DNA from: an uncultured Collinsella sp.
GTDB lineage: Bacteria > Actinomycetota > Coriobacteriia > Coriobacteriales > Coriobacteriaceae
Assembly (NCBI GenBank): GCA_900751665.1
Contig: CAADSV010000138.1
Location: 1 to 7,494, forward strand
Reading direction: 5' to 3'
DNA: 7,494 nucleotides
Shown here one piece after another: positions 4,613 through 7,494 of this stretch. Position 1 is the first letter of the stretch. Each line of letters starts with the position of its first letter. The notes under the pieces are model-generated. The model was given only the letters and a program-made list of their open reading frames with translations. It did no database searches and was not told where the DNA came from. A program made the translations under genes and the position numbers.

Positions 4613-6801
4613 GTTCGGCCCTGGTTCCAGAACTGGGTACCGATGTAGCCGCACGTGCGACGGGCAACATTCATCTTCTCCTGATCGCGGTTGCCGCAGT
4701 TAGGGCACTCCCACACCAGCTTGCCGTCATCCTCGACAATCTTGATCTCACCGTCGTAGCCGCACACCTGGCAGTAGTCGCTCTTGGTGTTGAGCTCGGC
4801 GTACATGATGTTGTCGTAGATGTACTGCATCACGCGAATGACAGCCTTGAGGTTGTCCTGCATGTTGGGAACCTCGACGTAGGAGATGGCACCGCCCGGC
4901 GAAAGCTGCTGGAACATGCCCTCAAACTTGAGCTTGTCGAATGCGTCGATCTCCTCGGACACGTGGACGTGGTAGCTGTTGGTGATGTAGCCCTTGTCCG
5001 TCACGCCCGGGATGATGCCAAAACGACGCTGCAGGCACTTGGCGAACTTGTAGGTCGTCGACTCAAGCGGGGTACCGTACAGCGAGAAGTCAATATCGCT
5101 TTCGGCCTTCCACTCGGCGCACTTGTCGTTCATGCGCTGCATGACGGCCATGGCAAACGGCGTACCCTCCTTCTCGGTGTGGCTGTGGCCCGTCATGTAC
5201 TTGACGCACTCGTACAGGCCGGCATAACCCAGACTAATGGTGGAGTAACCGCCCACGAGCAGCTTGTCGATCGTCTCGCCCTTCTTCAGACGAGCGAGGG
5301 CGCCGTACTGCCACAGAATCGGTGCGGCGTCAGAAAGCGTACCCATCAGGCGCTCATGACGGCACAGCAGGGCACGGTGGCACAGCTCAAGGCGCTCGTC
5401 GAAGATCTTCCAGAACTTATCCATATCCTGGTGCGAGCTCAGCGCGACATCGGGCAGGTTGATGGTCACGACGCCCTGGTTAAAGCGACCATAGTACTTG
5501 GGCTTGTTCGGGTCGTAGTTCAGCGCGTTGGCAACGTTGTTAAAGCCGTTGCCCGAGCGGTCGGGCGTCAAGAAGCTGCGGCAGCCCATGCAGGTATAGC
5601 AGTCGCCGTTACCCGCGGTCTCGCCCTTCGACAGCTTGAGCTCGCGCATCTTTTTCTCGGAGATGTAATCGGGCACCATACGCTTGGCAGTGCACTTGGC
5701 AGCCAGCTGGGTCAGGTAGAAGTACGGGGAATCCTCGTGAACGTTATCGTCCTCGAGTACATAGATAAGCTTGGGGAATGCCGGGGTGATCCATACGCCG
5801 GCCTCGTTCTTAACGCCCTCGTAGCGCTGGCGAAGCGTCTCCTCCACGATCATGGCAAGGTCGTGCTTCTCCTGAGGCGTACGGGCCTCGTTAAGATACA
5901 TAAAGACCGTCACGAACGGCGCCTGGCCGTTGGTGGTCATAAGGGTCACGACCTGATACTGAATCGTCTGAACGCCGCGACGGATCTCGTCACGCAGGCG
6001 ATCCTCAACAACCTCGCGGACCTTTTCGGGAGATGCGGAAACGCCGAGCTCCTCGAGCTCGCGAGCGACCTCGCCGCGAATCTTTTGACGACTCACCTCA
6101 ACGAACGGGGCGAGATGGGTCAGCGAAATAGACTGGCCGCCGTACTGGGAGGAAGCAACCTGGGCGATGATCTGCGTCGCGATGTTGCAGGCGGTCGAGA
6201 AGCTGTGCGGCTTCTCAATCAGCGTACCCGAGATAACAGTACCGTTCTGGAGCATATCCTCCAGGTTCACCAGGTCGCAGTTATGCATGTGCTGGGCAAA
6301 GTAGTCCGAATCATGGAAGTGAATCAGACCCTCATTGTGAGCATCCACAATCTCCTGGGGCAGCAGCACACGCTGAGTCAGGTCCTTGGAGATCTCGCCG
6401 GCCATGTAGTCACGCTGAACGGAATTGACGGTCGGGTTCTTGTTGGAGTTCTCCTGCTTGACCTCTTCGTTGTTGCACTCAATCAGCGACAGAATCTTGT
6501 CGTCGGTCGTGTTCTTCTGGCGCTTCAGGCTCTGAACATAGCGATAGATGATGTAATGGCGAGCGACCTCGTAGCAGTCGAGACGCATGATCTCGTCCTC
6601 GACCAGATCCTGAATCTCCTCGACCGACACGGTGTGGCCCGCGTTCTCGCATGCCTCGGCGACGTTTTGTGCCGCGTAAACCACCTGGCGGTCGGTAAGA
6701 CGAGAGCTCTCCTCGACCTCCAAGTTTGCGGCGCGGATGGCATTGACGATCTTATCGATGTCAAAGACAACCTCGGTGCCGCTGCGCTTGATGATCTTCA
6801 T
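4579..6801 (-). CDS. nrdD: Anaerobic (class III) ribonucleoside-triphosphate reductase
   Basis: The oxygen-sensitive glycyl-radical enzyme that reduces ribonucleoside triphosphates to deoxy forms without oxygen. The 740-residue protein has an N-terminal ATP-cone (about 1-92, starting MKIIKRSGTEVVFDIDKI) for allosteric control, the NSNKNPTVN segment (118-126), a central barrel with the Cys segment CYTCMGCR (401-408), a C-terminal zinc site built by Cys 677/680 and Cys 699/702, and the radical loop RRTCGYIG with the predicted radical at Gly 718, ending in VLHL. All key elements are present and length is normal. ATG 6801 was chosen over ATG 6831 because it yields the family N terminus and has AAAGAGG 7 bases upstream. 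It is followed by nrdG after a 427-bp repeat-rich spacer, and preceded by a promoter with NrdR-like boxes. The last codons take part in a long palindrome. Confidence 0.98.
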   Translation of the reverse strand: MKIIKRSGTEVVFDIDKIVNAIRAANLEVEESSRLTDRQVVYAAQNVAEACENAGHTVSVEEIQDLVEDEIMRLDCYEVARHYIIYRYVQSLKRQKNTTDDKILSLIECNNEEVKQENSNKNPTVNSVQRDYMAGEISKDLTQRVLLPQEIVDAHNEGLIHFHDSDYFAQHMHNCDLVNLEDMLQNGTVISGTLIEKPHSFSTACNIATQIIAQVASSQYGGQSISLTHLAPFVEVSRQKIRGEVARELEELGVSASPEKVREVVEDRLRDEIRRGVQTIQYQVVTLMTTNGQAPFVTVFMYLNEARTPQEKHDLAMIVEETLRQRYEGVKNEAGVWITPAFPKLIYVLEDDNVHEDSPYFYLTQLAAKCTAKRMVPDYISEKKMRELKLSKGETAGNGDCYTCMGCRSFLTPDRSGNGFNNVANALNYDPNKPKYYGRFNQGVVTINLPDVALSSHQDMDKFWKIFDERLELCHRALLCRHERLMGTLSDAAPILWQYGALARLKKGETIDKLLVGGYSTISLGYAGLYECVKYMTGHSHTEKEGTPFAMAVMQRMNDKCAEWKAESDIDFSLYGTPLESTTYKFAKCLQRRFGIIPGVTDKGYITNSYHVHVSEEIDAFDKLKFEGMFQQLSPGGAISYVEVPNMQDNLKAVIRVMQYIYDNIMYAELNTKSDYCQVCGYDGEIKIVEDDGKLVWECPNCGNRDQEKMNVARRTCGYIGTQFWNQGRTEEIRDRVLHL

Positions 6802-6808
6802 CCTCTTG

Positions 6809-6815
6809 CCTCTTT
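6809..6815 (-). promoter_or_regulatory. Ribosome-binding site deciding the nrdD start at 6801
   Basis: On the - strand AAAGAGG is followed by 7 bases and ATG 6801. The spacer repeats AAGAGG directly against the start codon, which is too close to act. The site lies downstream of the alternative ATG at 6831, supporting the 740-residue form. Confidence 0.7.
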
Positions 6816-7021
6816 CGCATCGTAGCCTCATCGCGCTTCAGAGCCAAACGATACCCGGCAGGGCTTGCCCCTGTCTTGCGGCGCCGTCGCGCAATCTGTG
6901 TTCTCGATAAACCATAAGCCTCCATGCGGACATTCCCTGGAGCCGATCAAGCGGCTCAAGGACACGTTCAAAAGAGGCAGTTAAGGTCTTCGTTCTCTGT
7001 CCGCCATCTATCATACGACAA
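6816..7021 (-). other. Putative ~200-nt nrdD leader
   Basis: If transcription begins near 7021, nrdD has a leader of roughly 220 nt including its ribosome-binding site. It contains small hairpins GAGCCG/CGGCTC (6940-6957) and CAGGG/CCCTG (6859-6873). Neither is followed by a U-run and no known riboswitch motif was recognised. A 63-codon frame (7029-6838) runs through it but has no ribosome-binding site and resembles nothing I know. Confidence 0.35.
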
Positions 7022-7026
7022 AGACG

Positions 7027-7042
7027 CATCTATATCCTGTAT
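7027..7042 (-). promoter_or_regulatory. Degenerate NrdR box (promoter-proximal)
   Basis: CATCTATATCCTGTAT matches the NrdR-box consensus as I recall it (acaCwAtATaTwGtgt) at about 10 of 16 positions, keeping the central C-T-A-T-A-T and TGT parts. Alone it would be unconvincing. It lies exactly 32 bp from the strong box at 7059-7074 and overlaps the proposed -10, which is the known paired arrangement. Confidence 0.55.
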
Positions 7043-7058
7043 TCTTTTTTTAGGTCAA
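7029..7058 (-). promoter_or_regulatory. Predicted sigma-70-type promoter for nrdD
   Basis: On the - strand TTGACC (7053-7058) is followed after 18 bases, including a run of seven A, by TATAGA (7029-7034); a 17-base spacing to ATATAG is an alternative. The -35 matches 5 of 6 and the -10 matches 4 of 6 of the consensus. Both elements touch or overlap the NrdR-like boxes, consistent with repression by steric block. Confidence 0.55.
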
Positions 7059-7074
7059 ACACAACATATAGTGT
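7059..7074 (-). promoter_or_regulatory. Strong NrdR box (promoter-distal)
   Basis: ACACAACATATAGTGT matches the palindromic NrdR-box consensus at 15 of 16 positions. NrdR is an ATP-cone/zinc-ribbon repressor of ribonucleotide reductase genes, binding tandem boxes about 31-32 bp apart. The next gene on this strand is nrdD, and the box abuts the proposed -35 element. Confidence 0.85.
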
Positions 7075-7389
7075 TTCAGCAGGTCAAAGCAATTAGTCAT
7101 TTTGCAGACGCATTAAAAATGAGGGGTTCTTGGCAAGTCGGTAAAACGTTACCAACACGGCTACCTGCATAGCAGTTATAAAACCCCCTTAGTCAAGCCG
7201 CTGACAAATCCTACCAAAACCAAGCCGCTCACGCCAAAAGAATCCAAAAGATTGTGCTTGACCAACATGTTGCGGTCACGATCGGCCAGGACGTATGCAA
7301 TCTGCCGGCACCTCTACGGGACGCGAAGACCATCGCGTACAGACCTTGGATCAATATTTGGTGGCTTATTTGGCGGCGTGCTTGGTGGC
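7075..7389. other. Intergenic stretch without a convincing gene
   Basis: Between the NrdR boxes and the tRNA terminator I see no supported gene. Features of note are a repeat of GGTCAAA (7053-7059 and 7082-7088), a near-repeat CAAGCCGCTGAC / CAAGCCGCTCAC (7194-7205, 7221-7232) and a small palindrome GGTAAAACGTTACC (7140-7153). Several short frames are open, among them a + strand one ending in a glycine-rich GSIFGGLFGGVLGGK; none has a good ribosome-binding site. Confidence 0.5.
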
Positions 7390-7427
7390 AAAACAAAAAC
7401 AGCCCAGAGGACATAGCCTCTGAGCTG
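7390..7427 (-). terminator. Intrinsic terminator of the tRNA-Val transcript
   Basis: On the - strand CAGCTCAGAGG (7427-7417) pairs with CCTCTGGGCTG (7410-7400) over 11 positions with one U-G pair and a 6-base loop, followed immediately by TTTTTGTTTT (7399-7390). This is a textbook Rho-independent terminator, 9 bases after the tRNA 3' end, and isolates the nrdD promoter from tRNA transcription. Confidence 0.9.
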
Positions 7428-7435
7428 CGAACATT

Positions 7436-7494
7436 TGGTGGGCGTTAGAAGATTTGAACTTCTGACCTCTTCCGTGTCAGGGAAGCGCTCTCCC
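7436..7494 (-). tRNA. tRNA-Val (anticodon GAC), 5' end beyond the window
   Basis: Read on the - strand, the sequence gives the end of the D arm, an anticodon arm CTTCC-CTGACAC-GGAAG with anticodon GAC at positions 34-36, a 5-base variable loop AGGTC, a T arm AGAAG-TTCAAAT-CTTCT, the acceptor strand AACGCCC, discriminator A and an encoded CCA. GAC decodes GUC/GUU valine codons. About 16 bases of the 5' end (acceptor 5' strand and start of the D arm) are missing at the window edge. The intrinsic terminator follows at once, so this is the last or only gene of its transcript. Confidence 0.95.

Noticed and set aside
4498..6825. A 775-codon open frame on the + strand opposite nrdD
   Set aside because: It mirrors nrdD along its whole length. 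nrdD has every family motif, and such long antisense frames arise from G/C third-position bias. The GTG start lies within the palindrome and no ribosome-binding site was seen.
6838..7029. A 63-codon frame in the nrdD leader as a leader peptide
   Set aside because: No ribosome-binding site precedes it, its start overlaps the proposed -10 region and it shows no biased run of codons typical of attenuation peptides.
7176..7268. A ~30-residue - strand hydrophobic peptide frame (ending SGLTKGVL)
   Set aside because: Hydrophobic stretch only; no ribosome-binding site before the ATG at 7268 and a stop codon shortly upstream. Too short to support.

Overview
The window looks like chromosomal DNA from an anaerobic, GC-rich Gram-positive bacterium. 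My best guess is an actinobacterium of the Coriobacteriia, Collinsella-like. That is inference from a complete oxygen-sensitive class III ribonucleotide reductase, strong G/C third-position bias and protein style; no taxonomic search was possible.

Layout. On the + strand at the left are the 3' part of an M19 (membrane/renal-type) dipeptidase gene (1-975) and, after a perfect 12-bp intergenic hairpin, a YgjP/DUF45-type zinc metallopeptidase gene (TTG start at 1050, stop at 1826). They meet head-on, with only 6 bp between stop codons, a long - strand gene series. Read in transcription order this is tRNA-Val(GAC) (7494-7436, cut by the window edge), its intrinsic terminator, a regulated promoter with two NrdR-like boxes (7027-7074), a ~220-nt leader, nrdD (6801-4579), a 427-bp spacer packed with very large inverted repeats, nrdG (4151-3570), folE (3503-2946), an HD-domain phosphohydrolase gene (2943-2362) and folB (2318-1833).

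How the genes fit together. NrdD is the glycyl-radical anaerobic ribonucleotide reductase and NrdG the radical-SAM enzyme that installs its radical. FolE and FolB are the GTP cyclohydrolase and dihydroneopterin aldolase of folate synthesis. The HD protein lies between them in gene order, where the dephosphorylation of dihydroneopterin triphosphate is the step lacking an enzyme here, so it is a good candidate for it. The cluster thus joins deoxynucleotide supply with the folate cofactor needed for thymidylate and purine synthesis.

Most notable signals. (1) A paired NrdR-box arrangement, 32 bp apart, fits over the -35/-10 elements upstream of nrdD. (2) A huge imperfect palindrome (4385-4612, 35-bp core arms at 34/35 identity) starts inside the last codons of nrdD and continues into the spacer, so the nrdD stop codon would be buried in a long mRNA stem. 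(3) A second ~25-bp inverted repeat (4167-4250) sits just before the nrdG ribosome-binding site. These two structures are the least explained parts of the window. I saw no CRISPR array, transposase, phage or defence gene.
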